DNA from: Porphyridium purpureum | Taxonomy: Eukaryota; Rhodophyta; Bangiophyceae; Porphyridiales; Porphyridiaceae | NCBI GenBank assembly: GCA_008690995.1 | Contig: VRMN01000008.1 | Span: 682,001 to 746,000, forward strand | Length of the DNA: 64,000 nucleotides | Direction of reading: 5' to 3' | Shown: piece by piece, positions 26,791 to 36,446 of the stretch | Position numbering within the stretch: position 1 is the first letter of the stretch | Layout of the letters: every line of letters starts with the position of its first letter | The notes under the pieces: generated by a model | The model's input: the letters and a program-made list of their open reading frames with translations, nothing else | Database searches by the model: none | What the model was told of the DNA's origin: nothing | Position numbers and translations under genes: made by a program

Positions 26791-29343
26791 ATGTTGTTTG
26801 TCGGTGGCGGTCCGGCGGCGGCGCTCCGGCGGCACGGTGCATGGAGGCGTTCGGAATGGGTGTGTGAACCGCCACAGCAAGCGACGCGCGCGGCTGTGCG
26901 CGCGGCCGTGCGGGTGCGCCCCGTGCGAGCAGGACGAACGACCTCGCGCGCGAGCAGGCGTGATGCTGCGACGCGCAGTCAGGGGATTGAGGAAGCCGAG
27001 CATGATGCGCAGAATACCCGCAAGACGCGGAGTACGCGCGGACGCGCGAGAAAGCATCAGCAGCAGGGTGTCAGTGTGCAACAGTATGTGGAGCATTTCA
27101 GCGACTTGCTGGCGATGGAGATGGAGGCCGAGGCGGAGCGGTTGCGTGCCATGCTCGCGCACGGCGCGCAAAGCGATCCGCGCAGGTGGCGTGCGCTGGA
27201 GCAAAGTGGCGCGGCGCTCTTTGATCTCGTTCTGATCGAGCGCGCCGGAGACTTGTTCGGAAACATCGTGTACGAGCTGAGGCCTCCTTCGTCCAGCCAG
27301 TCAAAGATGGGCCCCCGAGGCTCACGCCTGGCGTTTTCAGCGGGCGATTCGGTCTGCTTGCGCAACGACAGGATGGGCGTCAATATTGATGCGCTCTTTT
27401 TTGAGTCGCGGCTCCCGGACGGCGGGCCGGCCGGGGTCAGCGTCGTGGTCGAGCCAGAGCGGGTGTTAGCAGCCGCAGGGAAAGCGAACTCGATCGGAGG
27501 ACCGGGCTGGAGCCTTTTCGTCGGCCTGGATTACACCACTTTTCAGCGCTATGGCGAGGCGCTGCAGGGCATGTATGAGCTGAGCGGCTTTAGGAGCAAA
27601 GAAGGTCCGACGCGCTTTTTACAGCGGCTCGAAACGCAACTGGACATGCACGCTAAATCTCGAGCAAGTGCGGCTGCTAAGGAGAAGGCTTCTACCGTCG
27701 CTGGCTCCGCCCTTGCGAACAAGGATATGCTAAGACTGCTTGTCGGTTCGTTTGAAGCGAGTGAGGTGGTCTCCATGCGCGAGTTCATGAGCAAACCGGT
27801 ACCCGAATCGTGTGATCAAGTCTCCTTTGGGCCGGCGGACACGCAGCAACGGAAAGGTCAGCTCGAAGAGCTTGCTCGCGCGTACCCAAGCTTTGGATCA
27901 GCGGCGCGGAAAGACCAGGTGTCTGGCCTGGTGAAGCGATACACACGGCTGAATACGTCGCAACGCACCGCGCTCAATTATGTTCTGGGGCGCACCTTTT
28001 CGCTCATCCAGGGTCCGCCAGGCTCAGGCAAGACACTAACTTTATGCCACGCCATTCATGCCATGCATGCGCTCGGGCGCGGCCCCATTCTGGCGGTTGC
28101 GTTTTCCAACGTGGCGACCGATCATTTGCTCTCGGGTGTTCTCCAAGTGTTTCGGCATGAAGCGCAGCAGCACCAGAAGGAGCAGCGCTTTCGTGTTGTG
28201 CGGGTTGGGCGCGCCGTCGCGGTAAACCCGCAGTTGTGGGACGTCACGCTGGACGCTCTTGTGGGCAAGCGGCAAGCCGTGAAAGATGCGCGCGCGCACT
28301 TGGCCGGCGTGTACAGGAAGAACATGGACAAACCAAATCCAAAGTTGGTGCAGGCAGCCAGTCGCGAGCTGCGGCTCGTCGAAGAACGCGCCGCGCTCGA
28401 TATTCTGAAATCTGCAGACGTCGTGGTGACTACGTGTGTAGCATCTGGCGCAAGATTACTTCGAGACGTCGCCTTCCGGTGCGTGGTCCAGGACGAGAGT
28501 AGCCAGGCGCCCGAGCCAGCATGCCTCGTGCCTCTGATTCGCACGTACCACTCCGTGCAGCAAGTCATCTTGGCAGGTGACCACCACCAGCTTCCGCCGA
28601 CGGTGTCAAGCAGAGGCGCAGCGCTGCGAGGGCTTGACCTCTCGCTGTTTAGTCGACTTTTCTGCAACGGAATTTCAAAGCACATCCTGCGCGAGCAGTA
28701 TCGAATGCACCCGCAGATCGCCGCGCTTTGCTCCAAGGCATTTTACTTCAATCGTCTTAGCAGCGCTTGTCGCGCCGAAGAGCGAACGCCACCGCGTGAT
28801 TTTAAGTGGCCCGATGTGTCGTGTCCTATAACATGGGTGGATGTAAGCGATGGCATCGAATGCCGCGATACAGAAGGTGCCGACTCGGAGGAAGCCGCGC
28901 CGCGTCGTTTCAGCCTGCGCAATGAACGCGAGGCTGCAGTGGTAACGAAAATTTTAACGCAGCTTCTGCTGCCTATTGACACCGCAGAGCTTGGTGGACC
29001 TGATGTAGGTGTGATTACTCCGTACGCTGCTCAAGTTCGTTGCCTTGGAAATTGCCTTCATGCTGCCGGGCTGTCGGACGCTGGTATTGAAATCAGCACG
29101 GTGGACGGCTTCCAGGGCCGCGAGAAGGAGCTCATTGTCCTCAGCACGGTGAGATCGAACGACAGTGGTACGCTTGGCTTTGTGTCGGATTGGCGGCGGC
29201 TGAACGTGGCTGCTTCACGCGCAAGGCGCGGGCTGATTGTCGTGGGCAGCTTGCGCACGTTGCGCGCCGGTGGCGATCCATGGAAGAGCTGGATCTTTGA
29301 GTTGGACAAGCGAAAAGTCATAGTGGACTGTGGCGAGCGGTAG
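26791..29343 (+). CDS. UPF1/IGHMBP2-type superfamily 1 helicase
   Basis: 850 residues from ATG 26791. An Arg/Ala-rich N-terminus (~1-90) could be an organelle transit peptide. All SF1B motifs are visible: Walker A GPPGSGKT (~408-415), the Ia region AVAFSNVATDHLL, Walker B as VVQDESSQA, motif III LAGDHHQLPPTV, motif IV LREQYRMHPQIA, motif V VDGFQGREKELIVLSTVRSN, and motif VI LNVAASRARRGLIVVG. The beta-barrel insert around FGNIVYELRPP and CLRND matches the IGHMBP2/SMUBP2 and plant relatives rather than UPF1, since there is no Cys/His-rich domain. It acts as a 5'-3' RNA/DNA helicase; plastid or mitochondrial location is possible. No R3H or AN1 domain is seen at the C-terminus. Confidence 0.88.
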   Translation: MLFVGGGPAAALRRHGAWRRSEWVCEPPQQATRAAVRAAVRVRPVRAGRTTSRASRRDAATRSQGIEEAEHDAQNTRKTRSTRGRARKHQQQGVSVQQYVEHFSDLLAMEMEAEAERLRAMLAHGAQSDPRRWRALEQSGAALFDLVLIERAGDLFGNIVYELRPPSSSQSKMGPRGSRLAFSAGDSVCLRNDRMGVNIDALFFESRLPDGGPAGVSVVVEPERVLAAAGKANSIGGPGWSLFVGLDYTTFQRYGEALQGMYELSGFRSKEGPTRFLQRLETQLDMHAKSRASAAAKEKASTVAGSALANKDMLRLLVGSFEASEVVSMREFMSKPVPESCDQVSFGPADTQQRKGQLEELARAYPSFGSAARKDQVSGLVKRYTRLNTSQRTALNYVLGRTFSLIQGPPGSGKTLTLCHAIHAMHALGRGPILAVAFSNVATDHLLSGVLQVFRHEAQQHQKEQRFRVVRVGRAVAVNPQLWDVTLDALVGKRQAVKDARAHLAGVYRKNMDKPNPKLVQAASRELRLVEERAALDILKSADVVVTTCVASGARLLRDVAFRCVVQDESSQAPEPACLVPLIRTYHSVQQVILAGDHHQLPPTVSSRGAALRGLDLSLFSRLFCNGISKHILREQYRMHPQIAALCSKAFYFNRLSSACRAEERTPPRDFKWPDVSCPITWVDVSDGIECRDTEGADSEEAAPRRFSLRNEREAAVVTKILTQLLLPIDTAELGGPDVGVITPYAAQVRCLGNCLHAAGLSDAGIEISTVDGFQGREKELIVLSTVRSNDSGTLGFVSDWRRLNVAASRARRGLIVVGSLRTLRAGGDPWKSWIFELDKRKVIVDCGER

Positions 29344-29603
29344 CAAGATGAAGCTTCCACTGGAAAACGAGAGACGACATGCTGGTGAGGAAAGTTGCAC
29401 GCGACGAAGAAACCTCAGCAGAATAAGAACACATTATTGTCGTTGTTGTTGATCGTGATAATGCTGTTGAAAGGAGCTGGGTTCGGTAGCCTCGCAAACC
29501 TATTCAGATGATGATAGTGATTCACCTATGAGTTTCGCTCCCCTTGTATATTTGACCGCAAGCGCGGAACAGTATGGCCAGTGTGCGATGCAGAATCAAC
29601 ACG

Positions 29604-30149
29604 CTAATCCATAAAGTCATCGGGCGACAGGCGGTCGAGGAAGCGCGGCTGGATTCCTGTGCCATTGCAGTTGTCACATTCGACAGCACCCTTACCTTCG
29701 CAGAATGAGCACGGCTCTTCTTGGCTTTTAAATACGGGATCGAGCCCGTTGCCCTTGCAAATCCCGCATGTCACCTGCTTGGACCCCTTGCAGTCAAAGC
29801 ACGGCTGGTCATTCACCCGCTGCTCCGTTCGCAGGCCCTGATTTTCCGTCCACGCGACGAGGCCGATCCCGCCGCCGACGCCCAGCAGTGCGGTCACCAC
29901 GGCGATCACGGTATTCGTGTCGACCACCAACATGTTGAGCGACGCCGCGCGCGGCCGCGCGATGGCAGACGCCCCAGCACCCCGCGCGCGCCGCGACGCG
30001 GTCCGCCCGCGCATACCACCTTTTGCGCCGCCGCGGGCGTCCAGGCGCACCCGCCCGCACCTCCGCATACAAACGCCATCGCCCAATCCACCCGCTCCAC
30101 CGTTCGCCGACGTCCGCAACCCACCCGCCATCGCGCCCCGGGAACACAT
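29604..30149 (-). CDS. Membrane-anchored DnaJ-type zinc-finger protein, probably plastid
   Basis: 181 residues from ATG 30149 (a second ATG follows at codon 7). Residues 1-70 are rich in Arg, Ala and Gly with almost no acidic residues, like a transit peptide. One transmembrane helix (VIAVVTALLGVGGGIGLVAW, ~81-100) precedes a DnaJ cysteine-rich module with four CxxC pairs at 117/120, 128/131, 147/150 and 158/161, each followed by the typical K/E/N-G-x-G. No J-domain. Plant LQY1 (thylakoid, photosystem II repair, disulfide isomerase activity) has the same layout of a helix followed by a lone zinc finger, so a thylakoid thiol/chaperone role is inferred. PSA2 and BSD2 are other relatives. Confidence 0.75.
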   Translation of the reverse strand: MCSRGAMAGGLRTSANGGAGGLGDGVCMRRCGRVRLDARGGAKGGMRGRTASRRARGAGASAIARPRAASLNMLVVDTNTVIAVVTALLGVGGGIGLVAWTENQGLRTEQRVNDQPCFDCKGSKQVTCGICKGNGLDPVFKSQEEPCSFCEGKGAVECDNCNGTGIQPRFLDRLSPDDFMD

Positions 30150-30192
30150 TCAACGCGGCAGTTCAAAATCTCACTCGATCTCGCCTACCAAG

Positions 30193-30274
30193 AAACCCTA
30201 ACCCTAATGGTCTCGTGCCGCTCTCATAAATCGACCCGATTTACTCAGTAAAATGTACACTCGACTGTACATTC
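30193..30274. promoter_or_regulatory. Telo-box and AATGTACA/TGTACATT palindrome in divergent promoter
   Basis: A two-unit telo-box AAACCCTAACCCTAA (30193-30207) lies 44 bp upstream of the DnaJ zinc-finger gene. AATGTACA (30252-30259) and its exact reverse complement TGTACATT (30267-30274) are separated by 7 bp; the right arm overlaps ACTGTAC (30264-30270), one of the window's recurrent 7-mers. The site is ~170 bp from the cyclophilin ATG. Confidence 0.5.
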
Positions 30275-30440
30275 TGCGGGTGCTTGCGCCGGTTGGACAA
30301 AGTGGTTGCGCAGCTGAGTGACTGGGGCGCAAGGCGTAAAGAGTTGCCTGCGGCTTGCGCGTGGCTGCGCGCGCGGCCCGGACGTGGAGCCGCTGCATGC
30401 TTGATGCGGCGGCAGTGATACAGGAGCAGCAACTTTTGCG

Positions 30441-31244
30441 ATGGGACGTGGGAAAAGTGAGGAGCCGGCAAGCGGCGCGGAATCGACGCGCGGTCGGCTC
30501 TGCTTCTTGGATATTGCTGTCGGGGACTTGCAGGCACAGGCAGCAGAGGATGAACGCTTTGCGGGAGTGGAGCGGTTTTTGGCAGAGTATGGCGAGTCGC
30601 TTGGAGTAGGGGCAACTCGGATCTGTGACTTTGTGGATGACGAGCAACACGAGCTTTTTGCCGAGATGTATGCGTCGCATCCCGCCGGGAGCAGCGTGCA
30701 TCCATTGCTGCAGCCAGGGCAGCGACCCACCACACGTTTCGAGCACGTGAAGCGGTTTCGAATCGGCATCGAGGTGTACGAGGAGCTGGTTCCCAAGACC
30801 GCGCAGAATTTTGTGGCGCTGTGCACCGGTGAAAAGGGCATTGGCAAGGTGGCCAAGAAGCCGCTCCACTACAAGAATGTGCCGTTTCATCGCGTCGAGC
30901 ACGCCCTCATGCAGGGCGGCGATATTACTCGCTTTGATGGTTCGGGCGGGGAAAGCATCTACGGCAAGCCGTTCATCGATGAGAAGAGCCACATGCGCCA
31001 CGATCGGGCGGGTATCGTGAGTATGGCAAACAGCGGCTCGAAGAATTCAAATAGCTCGCAGTTTTTCATCTTGTTTGGGCCGCTGCGTCAGCTGGACGCG
31101 GGCAAGACGCACCACACTATTTTTGGCTGTGTGATTGATGAGGACCTGCCCAAGCTGGAGAGTATCCGCCAGCTCGCGGCGTCGGCATCTGGGATGCCCA
31201 CGCAGCCGGTCACGATTCTGGACTGTGGCTTGCTCAAGCTGTGA
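30441..31244 (+). CDS. Cyclophilin-type peptidyl-prolyl isomerase
   Basis: 267 residues from ATG 30441. The cyclophilin domain occupies ~98-267: KTAQNFVALCTGEKG, VPFHRVEHALMQGGDITRFDGSGG (with the catalytic Arg of FHRV), GIVSMANSGSKNSNSSQFFILFG (SQFF motif) and HTIFGCVIDEDLPKLESI. The Trp that confers strong cyclosporin binding is not evident in the LRQLDAGKTHHTIFG segment, as in many large cyclophilins. The KKPLHYKN insertion is typical of the divergent-loop class (CypA of plants, Cyp40). Residues 1-95 contain no recognised domain, so the partner is unknown. No signal peptide: cytosolic or nuclear. Confidence 0.88.
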   Translation: MGRGKSEEPASGAESTRGRLCFLDIAVGDLQAQAAEDERFAGVERFLAEYGESLGVGATRICDFVDDEQHELFAEMYASHPAGSSVHPLLQPGQRPTTRFEHVKRFRIGIEVYEELVPKTAQNFVALCTGEKGIGKVAKKPLHYKNVPFHRVEHALMQGGDITRFDGSGGESIYGKPFIDEKSHMRHDRAGIVSMANSGSKNSNSSQFFILFGPLRQLDAGKTHHTIFGCVIDEDLPKLESIRQLAASASGMPTQPVTILDCGLLKL

Positions 31245-31441
31245 AATGAATTGTGTAAAAAGGGGGCTCGTCGCTTGTGTACGGTACGGGGAGGTACGAC
31301 TTGGTTGGGCATGCAGCCTTCCAGAGACAAGCTCCCACGAGCCATGAAATGACAATCAACTGTGTTTAGTAAAATTAGGCCGATCGCTCGGTGGTAAGTA
31401 GTGTATGGCGCTTAGCTGCCTTGCTTCTTGACCGAGTAGAA

Positions 31442-32170
31442 CTAGAGCTGCAGCATTTTCGACAGAAACGTTTTCTCCTCCTTCTTGCTCATCGAGCCCG
31501 GAGACGGGCCGCGCGGGCTGATGGGTGGTTTGGCCGCACTTTGTAACGGCGAGTCTGAAACATCCAGTCTCCCAGAGCGAGACTTTGGATTCACAGCCGC
31601 TTCATCGACTTGCAGATTGCCGGTGCCTCTGCTCCTGGCCGCGGCGCGCGGTGACAAAGGCGCGGCCGAACTGCCTGCGCCCGCCGCTGAGGACACCGCG
31701 GCGGCCTGGCTCCATGCCGGCGACAAGGCACCCAGCGACGCCGGCCGCTTTGGCAGGACGCGCTTTTTGGGTTTTTCCTGTTGCCGGCGCGATGGCGGAA
31801 TCTGCTCCAACTCGGCATCGCTGATCCGCTTGCTCGTCTTGGCCTTGTTCTCCAGACTCAGCGCTTCCAAGCTGCCGTGCCCGCCCCGCACAAAGCTTGA
31901 GCGCTGCTCGTCCTTCGAGGGCCGGCCGGACTCATCGTCCACGTCGTTGGGCTCGCCCGAGCAATTTGTCACAAACAGTGAGCCAGACTGGCGCGTCTTG
32001 AGCTTGTCCGGTCTTCGGGACGGCACGTCTGTCATGACCGGTGAAAGGGTAGCGGCCGCCATGGTCAGCGGAGTCGGTGCGGTCTTACTCGAAACCAACG
32101 GGCCTGAGCTTGGAACAACTCCGTCTGCCGAGGTCTGTGCGGTGGCGTCCTGAGTATCTCTGCCATGCAT
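31442..32170 (-). CDS. Hypothetical Ser/Pro-rich basic protein
   Basis: 242 residues from ATG 32170, which lies 57 bp downstream of a minus-strand TATATA. The protein is low-complexity with many SP and RR(P/S) dipeptides. Two better-ordered pieces are KRISDAELEQIPPSRRQQEKPKKRVLPKRP (~115-145, basic, possible nuclear signal) and the C-terminal KKEEKTFLSKMLQL. The opposite strand also has a long open frame here but without an ATG start, so the minus strand is preferred. Function unknown; possibly a phospho-regulated disordered protein. Confidence 0.5.
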   Translation of the reverse strand: MHGRDTQDATAQTSADGVVPSSGPLVSSKTAPTPLTMAAATLSPVMTDVPSRRPDKLKTRQSGSLFVTNCSGEPNDVDDESGRPSKDEQRSSFVRGGHGSLEALSLENKAKTSKRISDAELEQIPPSRRQQEKPKKRVLPKRPASLGALSPAWSQAAAVSSAAGAGSSAAPLSPRAAARSRGTGNLQVDEAAVNPKSRSGRLDVSDSPLQSAAKPPISPRGPSPGSMSKKEEKTFLSKMLQL

Positions 32171-33540
32171 GCTGAAAGGCCCTCCGTGTCACCTGCGCAC
32201 AGCGCTCTCGCGTGACCGGCGCACGCTATATACGCCGTGTGCAAAGAGCACACTTCCACTTCCCCCGGCGCAAGACCCACCCAACCGGATCACTCCCGCT
32301 CCTCTGAAGCAAGCGCCTGCGCGACGATGCACGTGCCGCAGCTGCTGCGAAGCTTTGCGCCCGCGAGGCGTCGGCGCCTTGTCAGCGCGCACTCGCGCGG
32401 CGTCCACGTGCGAAAGCAGGTTGCTGCGCGCGGTCCTGGGTGACGCGTCTGACTAGCGCTTACGCTGCACCACGAAGGCGCGTCGCCCCCCAACCACCGA
32501 ACTCACGGCGCGATGCGACGCGCGCACGCGCACTGACTGACAAGGAATTCGGCCGCGCAACGCCGCGCAGTTTACGACTCCTGTTGGCAAGTGCGTGTGA
32601 CAGCCACCCCGCGTGAATCGCTCCACACGCAGCGCGCGGCGCGGTGTGTGTGTCTGTCTGTGTGCGTCTGTGTGTGCGTCTGTGTGTGTCGTGCGTGTCG
32701 TGAGTGCGTGCGTGTGATGGATGGCTTTCAGCGCACCAAGAATCTTCCGTGCAGCCATGCGCATGTCAGCGCAGCACGTGGACGCGCATCGCTAGACAAG
32801 TCCCTCCTGCAGCGCTCAGCCTTCCACAAACACACAAGCACACACACACACACACAAAGCACATGCTCTCAGCACGTGCATCATGATTTCACACACCGCG
32901 CTCGATCTTCAAACAACGCGCACTGGGTCCAGACTCCGTTTTCACATAGAGATGATAACCCACACACGCACCCCGCACGCCGCACCACAACGGCATACAC
33001 CCCGTTTCCATCATCCAAATTCAATACTGAAACACCCACAAAAACCAACACGCACCCGCATTTCTTGTAGTGAGCCACTGAGTATCGAGACCCCTCGAGC
33101 GCATGCCGTGCAAACCTTGTTGGATCTTAGTCCTGTTTCCACGTTGCAACTATTCATCCATGCACGCACGCGATGACTCGGCGCGATCGGGTCATTCTTT
33201 TTTTTTTTCCCTTTATTTTTTTACGCACTCCCGTGTACGAAATCAGCGTTTCCGCAGACGCGCGTGCGTATCAGCAAACGTGGCCGGTCTACTAGCAACG
33301 GCGAACGGGGTCATCGTCGGTTGGGGCGGAGGTGTACACAGATGCACGCAAGACAGGCTCAGCGCTTACTCCTCTCGGCGGCCTTGTTCATAAACACACA
33401 GTTTCTGAGGGTTTTTTTTATCACTTTTGGGAGGAGGATGGAATAGTACAGTAAGGGGTTCAGTTGTTCGGGAAACAGGGATGCGGTACAGCAGGTGCAG
33501 TTCAGCGGTCGTGACGGGTTGCGCGTGTGGGAGCAAGGTT
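32171..33540. other. 1.4-kb intergenic region with GT/AC-rich simple repeats
   Basis: Interrupted GT repeats (32643-32712) and AC repeats (32838-32860) flank a region without coding signal. A T9 run followed by TTTATTTTTTT is at ~33195-33225. Near the SRP-receptor 3' end there is GTACAGT (33446-33452) and GTACAGC (33486-33492). No gene seen. Confidence 0.45.
32227..32232 (-). promoter_or_regulatory. TATATA box of the Ser/Pro-rich protein gene
   Basis: CTATATACG reads as TATATAG on the minus strand, 57 bp before ATG 32170, a normal core-promoter distance if the 5' UTR is ~25-30 nt. Confidence 0.5.
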
Positions 33541-34428
33541 TTAGGCGTGAGCTTGTACAAAGGTCTGGATGGGTTCGAGCGACGTGGCGAGCACCGAGCC
33601 GCGGCTGAAGAGGACGGGGCCAAACGCGTGGTCGAATTGGAACTCCTCGCCCTCGTAGCCAAGGTACACGTTCTGCGTGGACGCGTCTGGCACGCGCTGC
33701 GCCTCGGCTGCGGTCACGTCGTGGATCGTGCCGATTTCAGACTCGCGGGACTTGCGCTCGCGGTTGATTTCCGCCCGCAGCAGCTCGCGGATGGAGCGCT
33801 CGTCGAGCGCGTCCTTCGCATCGGACTTGTTGCAAAAGATGAGAATCGGCGTCTGGAAACGGCTGACCGTCGGGTGCGTCATCACGTCGTACAGGCACTG
33901 CCCGCTGTCCCTCAGCGACGCCATGAAGCTCGCTTTTCGCGCGTCTAGCACGACCACGACGGCGCGCGCGCGGCACAAGGCGCGCGTCAGGTCCAGCGCC
34001 ATCGACGCGTGTCCGCCCACATCCACAAATGTGTACGCGTCGCGCCGTGATCTCGCGGCCGCAGGATCCCAGCCTTTCGGCGTGAAGCGAGACTCGCTGC
34101 ATTTCATCGTCGTGACGAGGCCCAGCGGCGGCATCGCACCATGCTTGAGCGTCTTGATGAGCGCCGTCTTTCCCGGCGACTCCTCCGCGCCTCGCGCGGA
34201 CGGCCCACACACCACGACGACCCCAGGCTCCCTCAAATCACGCGCACGCCCTCCCAGGCCCGCTCGACCGCGTCCGATCTTGCCGCCCAACCACAACACC
34301 AGCAGCAACACGACCAAACCCAACAGCGCCGAACCCAGCACCCACACCACGTCCCCATTCCTCGCCCTCACCCACTCTGGCACGCGGCCCCCCGCGGCCT
34401 GCAGCGCCGCGCGTAACCTGCTCCCCAT
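33541..34428 (-). CDS. SRPRB: Signal recognition particle receptor subunit beta
   Basis: 295 residues from ATG 34428. SR-beta is the ER-membrane GTPase that anchors SR-alpha. One N-terminal helix (~28-48, VVWVLGSALLGLVVLLLVLWL) is followed by a small GTPase: P-loop at ~75-90, switch-region Thr in LGLVTTMKCSE, G3 as FVDVGGH (~135-140), and G4 as FCNKSD (~195). The C-terminal VYLGYEGEEFQFDH and final helix are typical of SR-beta. Unusual: the P-loop reads GPSARGAEESPGKT, about six residues longer than GxxxxGKT. A telo-box TAACCCTAAC lies 127 bp upstream of the ATG (34555-34564). Confidence 0.85.
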   Translation of the reverse strand: MGSRLRAALQAAGGRVPEWVRARNGDVVWVLGSALLGLVVLLLVLWLGGKIGRGRAGLGGRARDLREPGVVVVCGPSARGAEESPGKTALIKTLKHGAMPPLGLVTTMKCSESRFTPKGWDPAAARSRRDAYTFVDVGGHASMALDLTRALCRARAVVVVLDARKASFMASLRDSGQCLYDVMTHPTVSRFQTPILIFCNKSDAKDALDERSIRELLRAEINRERKSRESEIGTIHDVTAAEAQRVPDASTQNVYLGYEGEEFQFDHAFGPVLFSRGSVLATSLEPIQTFVQAHA

Positions 34429-35060
34429 CACACCTGCGCACTACGCCACCGCGCCCGAGCGCGTCAGACCCACCATCCACACTCCCTACGCTCTCCATAT
34501 CTGCGTTCCCCACCCCGCCTCTACCTCCTCGACGTCCCACTCCACACAACACAGTAACCCTAACAATGTGCCATTCGTTTCCAATGCCGCATTCAGTGCC
34601 ACTGCAAACGTGTCGACTCATGAATTAATCAATCAACTGATTAATTAATTCCATTTCTTCATGGTCCGCCCGGGGCCCTCGCCCGCCGGAGCGGTTCACC
34701 GTCCCGGTCTCCAACCTGAGCAAGGCGCTGACCCCCTGTTCCTACTCCCGGTAGTGATTATAACAAAACGAGGCAGTGGTTCAAAGGTACAGTGATGTGG
34801 GGTACTGTTAGGTCGGGTGCAGGGTAGATTGCCAGTAAGCGTTGTGGCCACACATGCTCACACCACCGCAAACGGGAACTACGCGGGGTGGAACAGACGG
34901 AGAGAACATTGTGTGTGTGTGTAACATGGAAAGGCGGGGAAACAAAGAGGAGGAAGGGGGGTTTAAAGGTGACGATTGGAAGGGCTGAAGTTGACTGCGG
35001 TAAGTTGGAGGAGGAGGTTTGTGGGGGAGAAAGGAGGAAGGACGATAAGGGACAGTCGCG
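34429..35060. other. Divergent promoter region, SRPRB / tryptophan dioxygenase
   Basis: 632 bp. Telo-box at 34555-34564 (SRPRB side); GTACAGT (34788-34794) and GTACTGT (34802-34808) as a pair ~260 bp before the dioxygenase ATG, surrounded by AT-rich DNA (34620-34650, ATTAATCAATCAACTGATTAAT-like inverted repeat). A G/A-rich tract precedes the ATG. No gene. Confidence 0.5.
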
Positions 35061-36446
35061 ATGGCGGGGTGTCCGGTGATGGGCGGAGGCGCCGCGTATG
35101 TGCCTGGAATGATGAGCGTGCTGCACGCGCCGCATGGAGTGGCGGCGGCTGGCGCGCGGCAGCCGCTGGAGGCGCCGCCGCCGCCGCGACGCGCGGATCC
35201 GGTGGGCGGCGCGCTGGTCCGGGGCGGGGCCGGTGTGGAACCGCACGTGGACGCGGCGCTCAGCGTGCTGCCGGCCGTCTCGGAACGCTCCTCCGCCAGT
35301 ATTCGGTCCGCGCGCGAGCCGCTGTATTACGGTGACTACCTGCAGTTGGATAAGCTTACTACCGCACAGGCGCCCGTCTCCGCGCGCTGCGGCGACCTGC
35401 AGCACGACGAAATGCTGTTCATCACCATTCACCAAACGTACGAGATCTGGTTCAAGCAGGTGCTGTACGAGCTGGACTCGGTGCGCGCGATTTTCACCGA
35501 CCTCAAAATCGGCGCGAACGAAATCGCCACCGCGCTCCACCGCCTCCAACGGATTGTCGAGATCCTCAAAATCTTGGTGGACCAGATTCGGGTGCTGGAG
35601 ACGATGACGCCGCAGCAGTTTCTCAACTTTCGGGACTACTTGTTCCCAGCGAGCGGATTCCAGAGCTATCAGTTCCGCCTGATTGAAATCAAGCTCGGCG
35701 TGCAGCGCGACGCGGTGCAGCAAGAGCGCTTCATGAGTGCGCTGAGCGCAGAGCACCGCGCGCTGGTCGAGGCAGCTCTGCAGGAGCCCAGTCTTTTTGA
35801 CTACGTTGAGCGCTGGTTGCGGAATATGCCGTTCCGCGAGTTCCGGGGCTACAACTTTATGGAAAGCTACAAGATTACCACGAATAGGATGCTCGAGCTC
35901 GACCGCACTGCCATCGAAGCACAGTTCTTCGGCAAGGAGTGCGAGAGCATGATCACGGAGCTCCAGAAGAACGAGCGCATGTTCCGCAGCGTGTACGATC
36001 GCGAAGTACACGAGGAGTTGCGTGCTCAAGGCTTGCGCCGCTTCGGATTCCGCGCAACGTGTTCGGCACTCTTCATCATGCTGTACGAAGAAGAGCCCAT
36101 GCTGCACCTGCCAGCACGCCTTTTGCGTTCGCTCATCGATATTGACGATGCCGTGAACCAGTGGCGCTACCGCCACACGCAGATGGTGCACAAGATGATC
36201 GGAACAAAGGTCGGAACCGGAGGTAGCCTCGGGTTCTCATACCTGCGTTCAACCGTCGACAACCTCAAGGTCTTCACTGACCTAAGCAACATGAGCACGC
36301 TGCTCATTCCGTCACGGCTCCTGCCGTCGCTGCCAGCAATGATTCGCGACCAATGCAAATTTTTCCACAGCGTTGAGCCATACGACCGGACTCTCTTCGA
36401 GCTGGGCGGTGGCGGTGACACGCTACTGGATTGGAGCTTCTGCTGA
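35061..36446 (+). CDS. TDO2: Tryptophan 2,3-dioxygenase
   Basis: 461 residues from ATG 35061. The enzyme is a haem-dependent cytosolic tetramer that opens tryptophan to N-formylkynurenine, first step of the kynurenine pathway. Residues 1-90 are Ala/Pro-rich and not part of the family. The core starts YGDYLQLDKLTTAQ; substrate-site residues lie in HDEMLFITIHQTYEIWFKQVLYELDSVR (~115-142). The haem-ligand His is in YRHTQMVHKMIGTKVGTGGS (~368-388), then LRSTVDNLKVFTDLSNMSTLLIPS, closely matching animal TDO. A 30-residue acidic-aromatic C-terminus follows. In algae this could feed NAD synthesis or tryptophan breakdown (inference). Confidence 0.93.
   Translation: MAGCPVMGGGAAYVPGMMSVLHAPHGVAAAGARQPLEAPPPPRRADPVGGALVRGGAGVEPHVDAALSVLPAVSERSSASIRSAREPLYYGDYLQLDKLTTAQAPVSARCGDLQHDEMLFITIHQTYEIWFKQVLYELDSVRAIFTDLKIGANEIATALHRLQRIVEILKILVDQIRVLETMTPQQFLNFRDYLFPASGFQSYQFRLIEIKLGVQRDAVQQERFMSALSAEHRALVEAALQEPSLFDYVERWLRNMPFREFRGYNFMESYKITTNRMLELDRTAIEAQFFGKECESMITELQKNERMFRSVYDREVHEELRAQGLRRFGFRATCSALFIMLYEEEPMLHLPARLLRSLIDIDDAVNQWRYRHTQMVHKMIGTKVGTGGSLGFSYLRSTVDNLKVFTDLSNMSTLLIPSRLLPSLPAMIRDQCKFFHSVEPYDRTLFELGGGGDTLLDWSFC

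Noticed and set aside
31485-32153. Plus-strand frame opposite the Ser/Pro-rich gene
   Set aside because: It lacks an ATG start, whereas the minus-strand frame has an ATG placed correctly after a TATATA box.
32591-33070. 159-codon frame over GT/AC-rich DNA
   Set aside because: Translation is dominated by CV and HT repeats from simple sequence.
34758-36191. 477-codon open frame antisense to tryptophan dioxygenase
   Set aside because: Mirror of a clearly conserved gene with strong codon bias; begins outside the gene by chance and matches no family.
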